From the NCBI GenBank assembly GCA_964355565.1, contig CAYHDJ010000002.1, positions 15,516 to 79,515 of the forward strand: a stretch of DNA of 64,000 nucleotides. The letters run 5' to 3'. This document shows positions 8,421-17,739 of this stretch, piece by piece. The notes below the pieces were generated by a model. It did no database searches and was not told where the DNA came from. It saw only the letters and a list, made by a program, of their open reading frames with translations. The stretch is from Azoamicus sp964355565 (lineage in GTDB: Bacteria; Pseudomonadota; Gammaproteobacteria; UBA6186; Azoamicaceae). Each line of letters opens with the position of its first letter. The stretch's first letter is position 1. Made by a program: the position numbers and the translations under genes.

Positions 8421-8734
8421 TAATTTTTCCTCATATTGCTTTTAGACGTATTAGAACTCTTAACATTCTTAATACCCTTATCACCAGAATGCCCTTTAAA
8501 AACACGTGTTGGAGAAAATTCTCCTAACTTATGCCCAACCATATTTTCCGTAACAAAAACTGGAATGAAAATTTTACCATTATGGACAGCAAATGTAAAA
8601 CCTATCATTTCAGGAACAATCATAGATCTTCTAGACCAAGTTTTAATAACACGTTTATTTAAAGGATCTATTCCTCTTATTTTTTTCAACAAATAATAAT
8701 CAACAAATGGGCCTTTTTTAAGAGATCGAGTCAC
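8420..8734 (-). CDS. rpsS: 30S ribosomal protein S19
   Basis: 16S rRNA 3'-domain binding protein, 104 residues. It begins MTRSLKKGPFVDYYLLKKI and carries IKTWSRRSMIVPEMIGFTFAVHNGK and VGHKLGEFSPTRVFKGHSGDK, the S19 signature. It lies between rplB and rplV. Confidence 0.97.
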   Translation of the reverse strand: MTRSLKKGPFVDYYLLKKIRGIDPLNKRVIKTWSRRSMIVPEMIGFTFAVHNGKIFIPVFVTENMVGHKLGEFSPTRVFKGHSGDKGIKNVKSSNTSKSNMRKN

Positions 8735-8764
8735 AAAACAACCTCACAATAAAAATTAAAAATT

Positions 8765-9592
8765 TTATTTAGTTCTACGTTTTAAAATTAACTTATAACC
8801 ACGTTTTCTATTTTTTCTAGTAATTTTACCCTCAGGAACACCCCATGGGCTACAAGCAGGCCTACCACCAGACGTTTTACCTTCACCTCCACCAAGTGGG
8901 TGATCAACAGGATTCATAGCCACGCCTCTAACGTTTGGCCTTATATTTTTCCATCTACTTCTACCAGCCTTACCCAATTTTTGCAAATTATGTTCACTCT
9001 TAGACAAAACGCCTATTGAAGCGAAACAATCCAAAAAAATCTTTCTAACTTCACCAGAACGTAATCTCAACGTGGCATATTTTTTATCCTTTGCTAAAAG
9101 CTGCGCATAACAACCGGCGCTTCTAACTAATCTAGCTCCACACTTAGGATAAATTTCAACACAATGAACATTCGTTCCAAGCGGTATATTCCTTAAAGGC
9201 AAACTATTGCCATTTCTTACAGAAACAAAATTACCAGACATAACAAAATCGCCAACTTTCATTCCATCAGCAGCTAATACATATCGTCTATCACCATCTT
9301 CATATAAAAGTAAAGCTATGTATGGACTTCTGTTTGGGTCGTATTCAATACGTTCGATTTTGGCTAAAACATCATATTTATCTCTTTTCCAATCAATAAC
9401 TCTGCATTTTCTTTTATGCCCGCCACCTCTACCCCAAACAGTTATTCTACCAGAATTATTTCTACCTGATGAATTCTTATTAAAAATAGTCAAATTCTTA
9501 TAAGGAGATCCAATATACAAAGAATTATTTTTAATACTCACCAAACCTCTTAATCCAGGCGACGTAGGCTTATATCTTTTTAAAAAAATCAT
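8765..9592 (-). CDS. rplB: 50S ribosomal protein L2
   Basis: Peptidyl-transferase-associated protein, 275 residues (E. coli 273). Motifs KRYKPTSPGLRGLVS, GRITVWGRGGGHKRKCR, and the C-terminal signature RPNVRGVAMNPVDHPLGGGEG are intact, including the conserved histidine within MNPVDHPLGGGEG. It lies between rplW and rpsS with a 30-bp gap downstream. Confidence 0.98.
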   Translation of the reverse strand: MIFLKRYKPTSPGLRGLVSIKNNSLYIGSPYKNLTIFNKNSSGRNNSGRITVWGRGGGHKRKCRVIDWKRDKYDVLAKIERIEYDPNRSPYIALLLYEDGDRRYVLAADGMKVGDFVMSGNFVSVRNGNSLPLRNIPLGTNVHCVEIYPKCGARLVRSAGCYAQLLAKDKKYATLRLRSGEVRKIFLDCFASIGVLSKSEHNLQKLGKAGRSRWKNIRPNVRGVAMNPVDHPLGGGEGKTSGGRPACSPWGVPEGKITRKNRKRGYKLILKRRTK

Positions 9593-9594
9593 AT

Positions 9595-9894
9595 TTACTT
9601 AAACTCTGAAAAATTAATCTTACAATCCTTTCTCAAGAAAACAATAGCTTTTTTCCAATCTTTTTGTTTTCCAAAAGAATTCTTAAATTTAACTAGCTTC
9701 CCCTTAACATTAATTATTCTAACAGAATTAACAAAAACATTAAACAACTTCTCAACAACATTTTTAATTTCACTTTTACTAGAACGACTAGACACAACAA
9801 ATGTAACACAATTCATCTTATCAGACAACATAACAGTTTTTTCCGTTGAATGCTCACGAAGCACAACATCATAAATACAATTAAATTTTTTCAT
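9595..9894 (-). CDS. rplW: 50S ribosomal protein L23
   Basis: Exit-tunnel protein that docks trigger factor and SRP, 99 residues. DVVLREHSTEKTVML and VEKLFNVFVNSVRIINVKGKL match the L23 core; the C-terminus is normal. Its start overlaps the rplD stop by 4 bp. Confidence 0.93.
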   Translation of the reverse strand: MKKFNCIYDVVLREHSTEKTVMLSDKMNCVTFVVSSRSSKSEIKNVVEKLFNVFVNSVRIINVKGKLVKFKNSFGKQKDWKKAIVFLRKDCKINFSEFK

Positions 9895-10511
9895 TTAAAA
9901 AACTCTTCAATGCTTTTAATAGCATTAACTGTTATAAACACATTATTAAATTTCATTAAAACAAGTGGATTGATATTTCTACAAGAAACTAAAACAATAT
10001 CTTCTAAATTGCGTGCAGAACGTAAAAGCTCAAAACCAATCTCACCAAATATAAACAATGAAGTATTTTCAACGCTTAAATAATTAATTTCATTTAAAAA
10101 CATTTTTGTATTAATTTTTTCCAATAAAAAATCATCAAAGAATGTTAATCTACTTTCACGTAACAACTGAGAAAAAATCATTCTCATACCAAGATTAAAC
10201 ATTTTTTTATTTATCTTTCTTTTATGATTATAATTAGAACTATATGCAAATATTTTACCACCACCGCGCCACAAAGGGCTTCTAATACTGCCCACCCTGG
10301 CTCTACCACTGCCTTTTTGACGCCAAGGCTTTTTACCACCACCGCTAACCTCTCCTCTGGATTTTTGGGATTTTTGACCAGTATGAGAATTACCAATATA
10401 AGAAGTAATAAATTGATGTAAAAATAGACCATTATATTTAGTATCAAACACAAAATCTGATAAACAAATGCTACTTCTTTCACCACTTTTTTTTAAAAAA
10501 AAACATTCCAT
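9891..10511 (-). CDS. rplD: 50S ribosomal protein L4
   Basis: Exit-tunnel constriction protein and, in E. coli, autoregulator of the S10 operon. The 206-residue protein has the conserved basic loop (RGEVSGGGKKPWRQKGSGRARVGSIRSPLWRGGG) and the C-terminal half of the fold. It lies between rplC and rplW. No S10-leader structure was looked for in detail, because rpsJ is preceded closely by fusA and leaves no room for one. Confidence 0.96.
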   Translation of the reverse strand: MECFFLKKSGERSSICLSDFVFDTKYNGLFLHQFITSYIGNSHTGQKSQKSRGEVSGGGKKPWRQKGSGRARVGSIRSPLWRGGGKIFAYSSNYNHKRKINKKMFNLGMRMIFSQLLRESRLTFFDDFLLEKINTKMFLNEINYLSVENTSLFIFGEIGFELLRSARNLEDIVLVSCRNINPLVLMKFNNVFITVNAIKSIEEFFK

Positions 10512-10529
10512 AACTCACCATAAATATAA

Positions 10530-11159
10530 TCAAAAATTCTTTCTTAACATAATTTTATTACCAATATGTCCAGGAATGGCGCCTTTTAAAATAACAACAT
10601 TTAAATCATTATAAATATTCATTATATCTATATTTTTAGTTGTAACACGACAATTTCCCATTCTGCCAGGCATTTTTTTTCCTTTAAAAACCCTACCTGG
10701 TGTCTGACACTGACCTATAGATCCAGGTGCTCTATGAGATAAAGAATTACCATGAGACGCACCTTGAGATTTAAAATTATGTCTTTTAATAACGCCAGCA
10801 AAACCCCTACCCTTTGAAACTCCAACAACATCAATTTTATCATGTGTATTAAACAACGACAATGGCAAAACATCGCCAACCGAAAAACAACTAATTTTAT
10901 CAGAAAAAACTGAAAATTCAGTCATATATTTTAAACACTTAAGACCAATTTTTTTATAAAACCCAATAACTGACATAGAAGCTTTCTTTTCATCAAAAAA
11001 ACACGCTGAAACTTTAACTAATGAAATATTATCATCCACAGGTTTAATATCCACAATATAATTAGTATATAATTTAACAACACTAACTGGATAATGAAAA
11101 CCATCAACAGAAAAAAAACTAGTCATACCACATTTATAACCAATAAAAACAATACTCAT
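10530..11159 (-). CDS. rplC: 50S ribosomal protein L3
   Basis: Large-subunit assembly protein, 209 residues from the ATG at 11159 (MSIVFIGYKCGMTSFF), the same length as in E. coli. The open frame reaches back to 11192 into rpsJ without family support. The signature KGRGFAGVIKRHNFKSQGASHGNSLSHRAPGSIGQ is clear, including the glutamine (GSIGQCQTPG) methylated by PrmB in E. coli. Confidence 0.97.
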   Translation of the reverse strand: MSIVFIGYKCGMTSFFSVDGFHYPVSVVKLYTNYIVDIKPVDDNISLVKVSACFFDEKKASMSVIGFYKKIGLKCLKYMTEFSVFSDKISCFSVGDVLPLSLFNTHDKIDVVGVSKGRGFAGVIKRHNFKSQGASHGNSLSHRAPGSIGQCQTPGRVFKGKKMPGRMGNCRVTTKNIDIMNIYNDLNVVILKGAIPGHIGNKIMLRKNF

Positions 11160-11166
11160 AAAAACC

Positions 11167-11484
11167 TCAATTAACAGAAATTTTAATATCAACGCCTGCA
11201 GACAAATCCAGCTTCATCAACGCATTAACTGTCTTATCTGTAGGTTCAATTATAACAATTAATCTTTTATGAGTTCTTATCTCATATTGATCTCTAGCGT
11301 TTTTATCAACATGGGGTGAAACTAAAATAGTAAACCGTTCTATATATGATGGGATAGGAATTGGACCGCTAATAATAGCACCAGTTTTCTTTGCTGTATC
11401 AACAATCTCTTTTGTAGATTGATCTATGACCTTATAATCATACGATTTTAATTTTATTCTAATAATTTGGTTACGATTTGTCAT
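11167..11484 (-). CDS. rpsJ: 30S ribosomal protein S10 (NusE)
   Basis: Small-subunit protein that also joins the NusB antitermination complex. Taking the ATG at 11484 (MTNRNQIIRIKLKSYDY) gives 105 residues; an earlier ATG at 11508 lies in the fusA stop region. Signatures are VDTAKKTGAIISGPIPIP and SPHVDKNARDQYEIRTHKRL. No tuf gene separates it from fusA, unlike the E. coli str operon. Confidence 0.97.
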   Translation of the reverse strand: MTNRNQIIRIKLKSYDYKVIDQSTKEIVDTAKKTGAIISGPIPIPSYIERFTILVSPHVDKNARDQYEIRTHKRLIVIIEPTDKTVNALMKLDLSAGVDIKISVN

Positions 11485-11504
11485 TACTAAAAACCACTTT
11501 TTTA

Positions 11505-13574
11505 TCAAACATTATTTAATATATTTTTAGAAACAAAATCAGGCACAGGTGTATAGGAAAAAAACTCCATAGTATAAGTAGCTCTACCCTGCGTTATAGA
11601 TCTAATTACAGTAGCATATCCAAACATTTCAGATAATGGAACTCTCACTCTAACATCTTTTGCTGAAACAATATCACTTATACCTTGTATAATACCACGT
11701 CTCTTATTCAGATCGCCAATAATATCGCCTAAATATTCATCTGGAGTAACAACACAAACCATCATAATAGGTTCTAACAAAATAACATTAGCCTTTAAAA
11801 CTCCAGCTTTAAAAGCTCTAGCCGCGGCATTTTTAAAAGCTAATTCGCTTGAATCAACTTCATGATAAGAACCATCTAATAAAGTAACTTTTACATCTAC
11901 TATCGGATATCCTGCTAAAACTCCTAATTGACTCTGCTCTAAAACACCTTTTTTAACAGCCGGAATATATTCCTTAGGTACAACCCCAGCAAAAATTTTA
12001 TTTTCAAAAACTACGCCTTCTCCAGGTTTCAAAGGCTCTATCCCTAAAACAACATGACCATATTGGCCTCTGCCACCAGACTGTCTTATATACTTACCAT
12101 CCTGTTCAACACTTTTAGTAACGGTTTCTCTATAAGCAACTTGAGGTTTACCAACATTAGACTCAACAGCGAATTCTCTCCGTAACCTATCAACAACAAT
12201 ATCCAAATGTAATTCACCCATTCCTGAAATAATCGTTTGTGACGATTCTGGATCTATGCTAACTTTCAAAGAAGGATCTTCGTGTGATAATTTCTTTAAT
12301 GCAATTCCCATTCGTTCTTGATCATTTTTAGTTTTAGGTTCTACAGCAATCGAAATTACAGCCTCAGGAAAGCTCATTTGCTCCAAAACAATGCTGGAAT
12401 TCAAAGAACACAATGTATCACCAGTAGTAGTATACTTTAATCCAACAACTGCTACTATATCTCCAGATCGCATTAATTTAATCTCCTCTCTTAAATTAGC
12501 ATGCATTAACAACACTCTACCAATTCGTTCCTTTTTATCTTTTAAACTATTATAAACAAAATTTCCAGACTCAAAAACACCTGAATAAACCCTTAAATAT
12601 GTTAAAGTTCCAACAAATGGATCAGTAACTATTTTAAAAGCTAGTGACAAAAAATTTAATTTATCTAAATTTTTTTCCAAGGAAACAGGTATAACTTTTC
12701 CAAAAGTAATATCATTTGGAGATGGCAAAAAATCAACAACAGCATCTAGCAAAGTCTGTATACCTTTATTTTTAAACGCAGCTCCACACAAAACCAAAAT
12801 TACATCATTTTTAATAACAATTTTTCTCAACTCATACACAATTTTATCAACAGGAACACTACGTCCATCTAAATAAAGTTCCATGATTTCGTCAGACGTT
12901 TCAGCTACTCTTTCTAGAATAGCAGTTCTATACTTAAAACACATATCACTGCATGAAGTAGGAATATCTTTATAAGTAAAGGTTGATCCATAATCTGAAT
13001 CATCCCAAACAATCAATCTTTGATAAATCAAATCAATAACACCAACAAAAACCTCATCAAAAAAGTAAGGCAATTGAATAGGTAAAATATTGGCTTTCAA
13101 TTTTAATTTCATTTGATTTAATACTGAATAAAAATCAGCACCAGGTCTATCCATTTTATTTACAAACGCTATTCTAGGAACATTATACTTATTAGCTTGC
13201 CTCCAGACAGTTTCAGACTGAGACTCAACACCGCCAACTGCACAAAAAACTCCTATTGCACCATCAAGCACACGTAAAGATCGCTCAACTTCTATAGTGA
13301 AATCAACATGCCCAGGTGTATCTATAATATTTATTTTACAAGTTTTTTTATCAAAACCACCACTCCAAAAACATGTTGTGGCAGCCGCTGTAATTGTTAT
13401 ACCTCTTTCTTGCTCTTGTTCCATCCAATCCATAACAGCAGATCCTTCATGGACTTCGCCAAGTTTATGGGAAACTCCAGTATAAAACAAAATTCTCTCA
13501 GTCAAAGTTGTCTTACCAGCATCTATATGCGCTATAATTCCAATATTTCTATATTTATCTAAATCTAATATCAC
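11505..13574 (-). CDS. fusA: Elongation factor G
   Basis: GTPase that drives ribosomal translocation, 689 residues. The G domain shows AHIDAGKTTLTERIL (P loop), RGITITAAATT (switch), DTPGHVDFT and NKMDRPGAD; domains III-V are complete, with GMGELHLDIVVDRL and the C-terminal VPLSEMFGYATVIRSITQGRATYTMEF. It lies between rpsG and rpsJ; the expected tuf gene is missing downstream. About 19 bp separate it from rpsG. Confidence 0.98.
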   Translation of the reverse strand: MILDLDKYRNIGIIAHIDAGKTTLTERILFYTGVSHKLGEVHEGSAVMDWMEQEQERGITITAAATTCFWSGGFDKKTCKINIIDTPGHVDFTIEVERSLRVLDGAIGVFCAVGGVESQSETVWRQANKYNVPRIAFVNKMDRPGADFYSVLNQMKLKLKANILPIQLPYFFDEVFVGVIDLIYQRLIVWDDSDYGSTFTYKDIPTSCSDMCFKYRTAILERVAETSDEIMELYLDGRSVPVDKIVYELRKIVIKNDVILVLCGAAFKNKGIQTLLDAVVDFLPSPNDITFGKVIPVSLEKNLDKLNFLSLAFKIVTDPFVGTLTYLRVYSGVFESGNFVYNSLKDKKERIGRVLLMHANLREEIKLMRSGDIVAVVGLKYTTTGDTLCSLNSSIVLEQMSFPEAVISIAVEPKTKNDQERMGIALKKLSHEDPSLKVSIDPESSQTIISGMGELHLDIVVDRLRREFAVESNVGKPQVAYRETVTKSVEQDGKYIRQSGGRGQYGHVVLGIEPLKPGEGVVFENKIFAGVVPKEYIPAVKKGVLEQSQLGVLAGYPIVDVKVTLLDGSYHEVDSSELAFKNAAARAFKAGVLKANVILLEPIMMVCVVTPDEYLGDIIGDLNKRRGIIQGISDIVSAKDVRVRVPLSEMFGYATVIRSITQGRATYTMEFFSYTPVPDFVSKNILNNV

Positions 13575-13593
13575 ACATACCCCTTATAATTTT

Positions 13594-14091
13594 TTACCAT
13601 CTATAATGTGCAAAAGCTCTATTAGCTTCTGCCATACGATGTGTATCTTCTCTTTTTTTTATAGCACCACCTCTACCTATACTATTACCAATAGATTGAC
13701 TTTCATCAGCTGCTTCTATTATTTCAAATGCTAATTTTAATATCATATTCTTTTCATTTCTTTTGCGAGAAAATTCCACCAACCATCGCATGGCCAGAGT
13801 AAATGCTCGCTTGGGTTTAACTTCAACTGGCACTTGATATGTAGCACCACCTACACGTCTAGATCTAACTTCAACTATAGGTTTTATATGTTCTAAAGCC
13901 TTTTCAAAAACTACCATTGGATCAACTTTTGTCTTTCCCTTAACAATATCCAATGCATTATAAACTATTTTCTCAGCCAACGATTTCTTACCAGCAACCA
14001 TAATATAATTAATAAATTTAGCTAACAACAAACTATTAAATATAAGATCTGGTTTAATCTTAGAATTAGTACAAACTTTTTTTCTAGCCAT
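13594..14091 (-). CDS. rpsG: 30S ribosomal protein S7
   Basis: Primary 16S rRNA 3'-domain binding protein, 165 residues. KVDPMVVFEKALEHIKPIVEVRSRRVGGATYQVPVEV is the S7 signature and the C-terminal RMAEANRAFAHYRW is typical of the short (B-type) end. It lies between rpsL and fusA as in the str operon. Confidence 0.97.
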   Translation of the reverse strand: MARKKVCTNSKIKPDLIFNSLLLAKFINYIMVAGKKSLAEKIVYNALDIVKGKTKVDPMVVFEKALEHIKPIVEVRSRRVGGATYQVPVEVKPKRAFTLAMRWLVEFSRKRNEKNMILKLAFEIIEAADESQSIGNSIGRGGAIKKREDTHRMAEANRAFAHYRW

Positions 14092-14102
14092 TTTTTTTTC
14101 CC

Positions 14103-14483
14103 CTAAACTTTCTTATTAGGTGATTTTGTGCCATACTTCGATCTAGAACGTTTTCTGCCAACAACGCCAGTAGCATCAAGAGCCCCCCTAACAACTTTAT
14201 ATCTAACTCCCGGTAAATCTTTAACCCTACCACCACGTATAAGTACAACAGAATGTTCTTGCAAAGAATGACCAACGCCTTGAATATACGCTGTAACCTC
14301 ACTACCTCCAGTTAATTTAACGCGACAAACCTTTCTTAAAGCAGAATTAGGCTTTTTAGGTTTAACTGTGTAAACTCGTAAACAAACCCCCCTTTTTTGA
14401 GGATTACATTTTAAAGCTGCAACTTTATTTTTTCTCTTAACTTTAACTCTATTGCTATTTATTAATTGATTTATAGTAGTCAT
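14103..14483 (-). CDS. rpsL: 30S ribosomal protein S12
   Basis: Decoding-site protein, 126 residues and first gene of the 12-kb ribosomal superoperon. It begins MTTINQLI and carries KKPNSALRKVCRVKLTGG and GHSLQEHSVVLIRGGRVKDLPGVRYKVVRG, with the lysines at the streptomycin-sensitivity positions apparently wild type. A consensus-like promoter lies about 35 bp upstream of its ATG (14517-14545). Confidence 0.98.
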   Translation of the reverse strand: MTTINQLINSNRVKVKRKNKVAALKCNPQKRGVCLRVYTVKPKKPNSALRKVCRVKLTGGSEVTAYIQGVGHSLQEHSVVLIRGGRVKDLPGVRYKVVRGALDATGVVGRKRSRSKYGTKSPNKKV

Positions 14484-14516
14484 TTATATATATTGAATAA
14501 TACAATTCGAACTTAA

Positions 14517-14545
14517 ATGTTATAAAAATATAATCTATCTGTCAA
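14517..14545 (-). promoter_or_regulatory. Sigma-70-type promoter of the ribosomal superoperon
   Basis: On the minus strand a perfect TTGACA (14540-14545) is followed by a 17-bp spacer and TAACAT (14517-14522, four of six consensus bases). It points to rpsL, whose ATG is at 14483, giving a short leader. It lies in the 133-bp divergent gap between rpsL and adk, so it is the obvious candidate for driving all ribosomal genes down to rplO. Not experimentally shown. Confidence 0.7.
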
Positions 14546-14616
14546 TTAATTATAAAAATAATAATAAAAATTATTAAAAACTTTTTTAATATTAAAACCA
14601 ACCAGGGGAAAAAAAA

Positions 14617-15255
14617 ATGAAAATAATACTATTAGGTCCTCCAGGATCAGGAAAAGGAACACAAGCACATTTAATTAAAAATTTTTTTAATCTTAAACAT
14701 ATGTCAACCGGAGAATTAATACGACATGAAATTGAAAAATCAACAGAAATAGGCATTTTTATAAAAAAAGAAATAAAAAACGGTAATCTAATTAAAGATG
14801 ATATAATTTCAACACTATTGGAAAAACATATAAAAAATAACAGTAACTTTTTATTAGATGGATTCCCAAGAACATTATCGCAAGCAATATATTTATCAAA
14901 AAAAAATATAGACATAAATTTTATTATCAAACTAACATTAAAAACAAATATAATTTTAAAAAGATTAAAATATAGGATTATACATAAAACAAACAGCTAT
15001 AATATACTATACAATATTCCAAAAATAAAAAACAAAGATAACGAAACAGGCGAAAAATTAACAAAAAGATTTGATGATTCTTTTAAAGCAATAAAAAATA
15101 GATTAACAGACTATAATAACAATACAGAAAAAATTATACATTGGTATAAAAATATATCAAACATAACGGAAATAAATAGTGAAATGGATACATTAACAAC
15201 ATTTAATAACATAAAGGAACATATTAAAAAAAACTATCATGAAAAAATTTTTTGA
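14617..15255 (+). CDS. adk: Adenylate kinase
   Basis: Converts AMP and ATP to two ADP, balancing the adenylate pool. The 212-residue protein begins MKIILLGPPGSGKGTQAHLI (P loop), then HMSTGELIRHEI (AMP-binding), LLDGFPRTLSQA (AMP-binding signature), and a lid region without zinc cysteines, ending in a typical helix. An AGGGG ribosome-binding site lies 9 bp before the ATG. The 3' end overlaps the valS start by 17 bp. The C-terminal third is lysine- and asparagine-rich, as in the other plus-strand genes. Confidence 0.96.
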   Translation: MKIILLGPPGSGKGTQAHLIKNFFNLKHMSTGELIRHEIEKSTEIGIFIKKEIKNGNLIKDDIISTLLEKHIKNNSNFLLDGFPRTLSQAIYLSKKNIDINFIIKLTLKTNIILKRLKYRIIHKTNSYNILYNIPKIKNKDNETGEKLTKRFDDSFKAIKNRLTDYNNNTEKIIHWYKNISNITEINSEMDTLTTFNNIKEHIKKNYHEKIF

Positions 15256-17722
15256 TCAAAAAACACTATCATCACAATGGTACATCGACTGGGAAAGAAA
15301 AAACTATTTTTCTCCAGATTATAAAAAATCAAAAACATACTGCATAACATTACCACCGCCAAATATAACAGGCAATTTACACATGGGACATGCATTTCAA
15401 GCAACATTGATGGATATACTAATTAGATTTTACAGAATGAACAATTATTGCACGCTATGGAAAATGGGCACAGATCACGCTGGTATAGCTACACAAATTT
15501 TAATAGAACAAAAAATAAAAGAATTAAGCATAAAAACACCACGTTATGAGTATGCAATAAAATGGAAAAACAAATCTAATAAAAATATTAAAAAACAATT
15601 AACAGAACTTTGTTGTTCATTAAATTGGAAAACCAATAGGTTTACTTTAGATAAACATTTTTCTTATGCAGTAAAAACAGCATTTATAAAATTATATGAA
15701 GATAAATTAATATATAAAGCAAAAAAACTAGTAAACTGGGATGCAAAAATACAAACAGCAATATCAGATTTAGAAGTAATACATGAAGAAATAGATAGCG
15801 AAATTTTTTATATAAAATATAAAATTGAAAACACAGAAAATTCATATATAACGATTGCTACAACAAGACCTGAAACAATTTTTGCTGACGTTGCAATAGC
15901 AATAAACCCTGATGATCGTAGACATAAAAATATAATATCTACACATGTAATAATACCAATAATAAACAGAATAATACCAATAATATTTAACAAGAATGTA
16001 AATATAAATTTCGGAACTGGATGTCTCAAGATAACCCCAGGGCACGATTTCACAGATTTCGAAATAGGAAAAGAACATAATCTGCCAATAATAAACATAT
16101 TAAACAAGGATGGAACATTAAACGACTTAGTTCCACTAAACTATAGAAACTTAACAATACCAGAAGCAAGAAAAAAAATAAAAAAAGACTTAACAAATTT
16201 AAACATAATAGAAAAAATTGAAATACAAAAAAATAAAATACCAAAAGCAGATAGAAGTAATTCCATTATAGAACCACTAATAACAGAACAATGGTATATT
16301 AAAACACAAACGTTAGCTGTCCCAGTATACAACGCAATAAAGAAAAATGAAATAAAGATTATTCCAAACAAATGGAAAAAGATATTTTTTGACTGGTTAA
16401 ATAACATAAAAGATTGGTGTATAAGTAGGCAAATATGGTGGGGACACAGAATACCAATATGGTATGACAACTACAATAATGAATATATAGGCCAAACAAA
16501 AAAACAAATAATTAAAAAATACAAAATAAATGAACACACTCAACTAACGCAAGATGAAAACGTTTTAGATACATGGTTTTCTTCTGCATTATGGCCATTT
16601 GCAAGTTTAGGCTGGCCAAATAACACAATAGAATACAAAAAATTATACCCAACTACTACGTTAATCACCGGTTTTGATATAATTTTTTTTTGGGCAATAA
16701 AAATGATGATGTTTGGACTGAAATTCACAAATGTTATGCCATTTAAAGAAATATATATACATGGATTAATACGAGATCATTTGGGAAATAAAATGTCAAA
16801 AACAAAGGGAAATGTAATAGACCCTTTAGATATAATAAATGGTATAGATAAAGACTCACTAATTAAAAAACAAACCTCAAATCTTATAAATGAAAAAATG
16901 AAAAATAAAGTAGCAGAACACACAAAACATCAATTTCCAAATGGTATTGAAACTTTTGGAGCAGATGCATTGAGATTAACATTTTGTGCTATAGCTACAG
17001 ATAATATATCTATAAAACTAGATTTAGAAAAAGTTAAAAACTACAAGAACTTTTGTACAAAATTGTGGAATGCAGCAATTTTTATAGAAAAAACTAAATC
17101 AAAGAACCACATACGTATACACCAAACATCACTAATTTATAATAAATATATCGTATCAATATGGCAAAATGTCAAAAAAGATATAAAAACAAATATAAAA
17201 AGACGAAAATTTAACATAGTAATAGACATAATATACAAATTCTTTTGGACACAATTTTGCAATTGGCACATAGAATTATCAAAAATACTAATACAAAACA
17301 AAAAATATATAGAACAAACAACAGCTATAAACAACACCATATTTAAAGAAATATTGAAAGTACTACATCCAATAGCACCATATATCACAGAAGAACTATG
17401 GAAATCATTAAATCATAATAAAATAACTAACATAATAGTAGAAAAATACCCAACATGCAGAAAAAAATTAATAAACAAAAAAATAGAAAAAACCATATTA
17501 TCAATACAAAACTTATGTATAAAAATAAGAAACATTAAAGCACAAACAAATAAAAACAATATAATTGTTACATTAAAAAATATAACAAAAAGTCAACTAA
17601 TTAAATTAGAAAAAACAAAAAAAGTATTAGAAAAAATGACAAAAATACAAAAAATAAAATTAACGAATAACCCCAATTATAATTTTGACGAAACAGAAAA
17701 TTTAAATATAATTATCAACTAA
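15239..17722 (+). CDS. valS: Valyl-tRNA synthetase
   Basis: Class I aminoacyl-tRNA synthetase charging tRNA-Val. At 827 residues it is shorter than the E. coli enzyme (951), mainly at the C-terminal coiled-coil arm. It has the HIGH motif as HMGH in PPPNITGNLHMGHAFQ, the editing domain with TTRPETIFADVAIAINP and FGTGCLKITPGHDFTDFEIG, the GFDIIFFWAIKMMMFG segment and the KMSKS motif as GNKMSKTKGNVIDPLDI. The gene overlaps adk. The tail is highly lysine- and isoleucine-rich. Confidence 0.97.
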   Translation: MKKFFDQKTLSSQWYIDWERKNYFSPDYKKSKTYCITLPPPNITGNLHMGHAFQATLMDILIRFYRMNNYCTLWKMGTDHAGIATQILIEQKIKELSIKTPRYEYAIKWKNKSNKNIKKQLTELCCSLNWKTNRFTLDKHFSYAVKTAFIKLYEDKLIYKAKKLVNWDAKIQTAISDLEVIHEEIDSEIFYIKYKIENTENSYITIATTRPETIFADVAIAINPDDRRHKNIISTHVIIPIINRIIPIIFNKNVNINFGTGCLKITPGHDFTDFEIGKEHNLPIINILNKDGTLNDLVPLNYRNLTIPEARKKIKKDLTNLNIIEKIEIQKNKIPKADRSNSIIEPLITEQWYIKTQTLAVPVYNAIKKNEIKIIPNKWKKIFFDWLNNIKDWCISRQIWWGHRIPIWYDNYNNEYIGQTKKQIIKKYKINEHTQLTQDENVLDTWFSSALWPFASLGWPNNTIEYKKLYPTTTLITGFDIIFFWAIKMMMFGLKFTNVMPFKEIYIHGLIRDHLGNKMSKTKGNVIDPLDIINGIDKDSLIKKQTSNLINEKMKNKVAEHTKHQFPNGIETFGADALRLTFCAIATDNISIKLDLEKVKNYKNFCTKLWNAAIFIEKTKSKNHIRIHQTSLIYNKYIVSIWQNVKKDIKTNIKRRKFNIVIDIIYKFFWTQFCNWHIELSKILIQNKKYIEQTTAINNTIFKEILKVLHPIAPYITEELWKSLNHNKITNIIVEKYPTCRKKLINKKIEKTILSIQNLCIKIRNIKAQTNKNNIIVTLKNITKSQLIKLEKTKKVLEKMTKIQKIKLTNNPNYNFDETENLNIIIN

Positions 17723-17739
17723 TAAACTCTTTTAAAAAT

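Noticed and set aside
10211..10486. 91-codon minus-strand frame, with a 65-codon plus-strand frame opposite
   Set aside because: Shadow of rplD in another frame.
14084..14302. 72-codon minus-strand frame between rpsG and rpsL
   Set aside because: It lies inside rpsL in another frame and shows no protein-like features.
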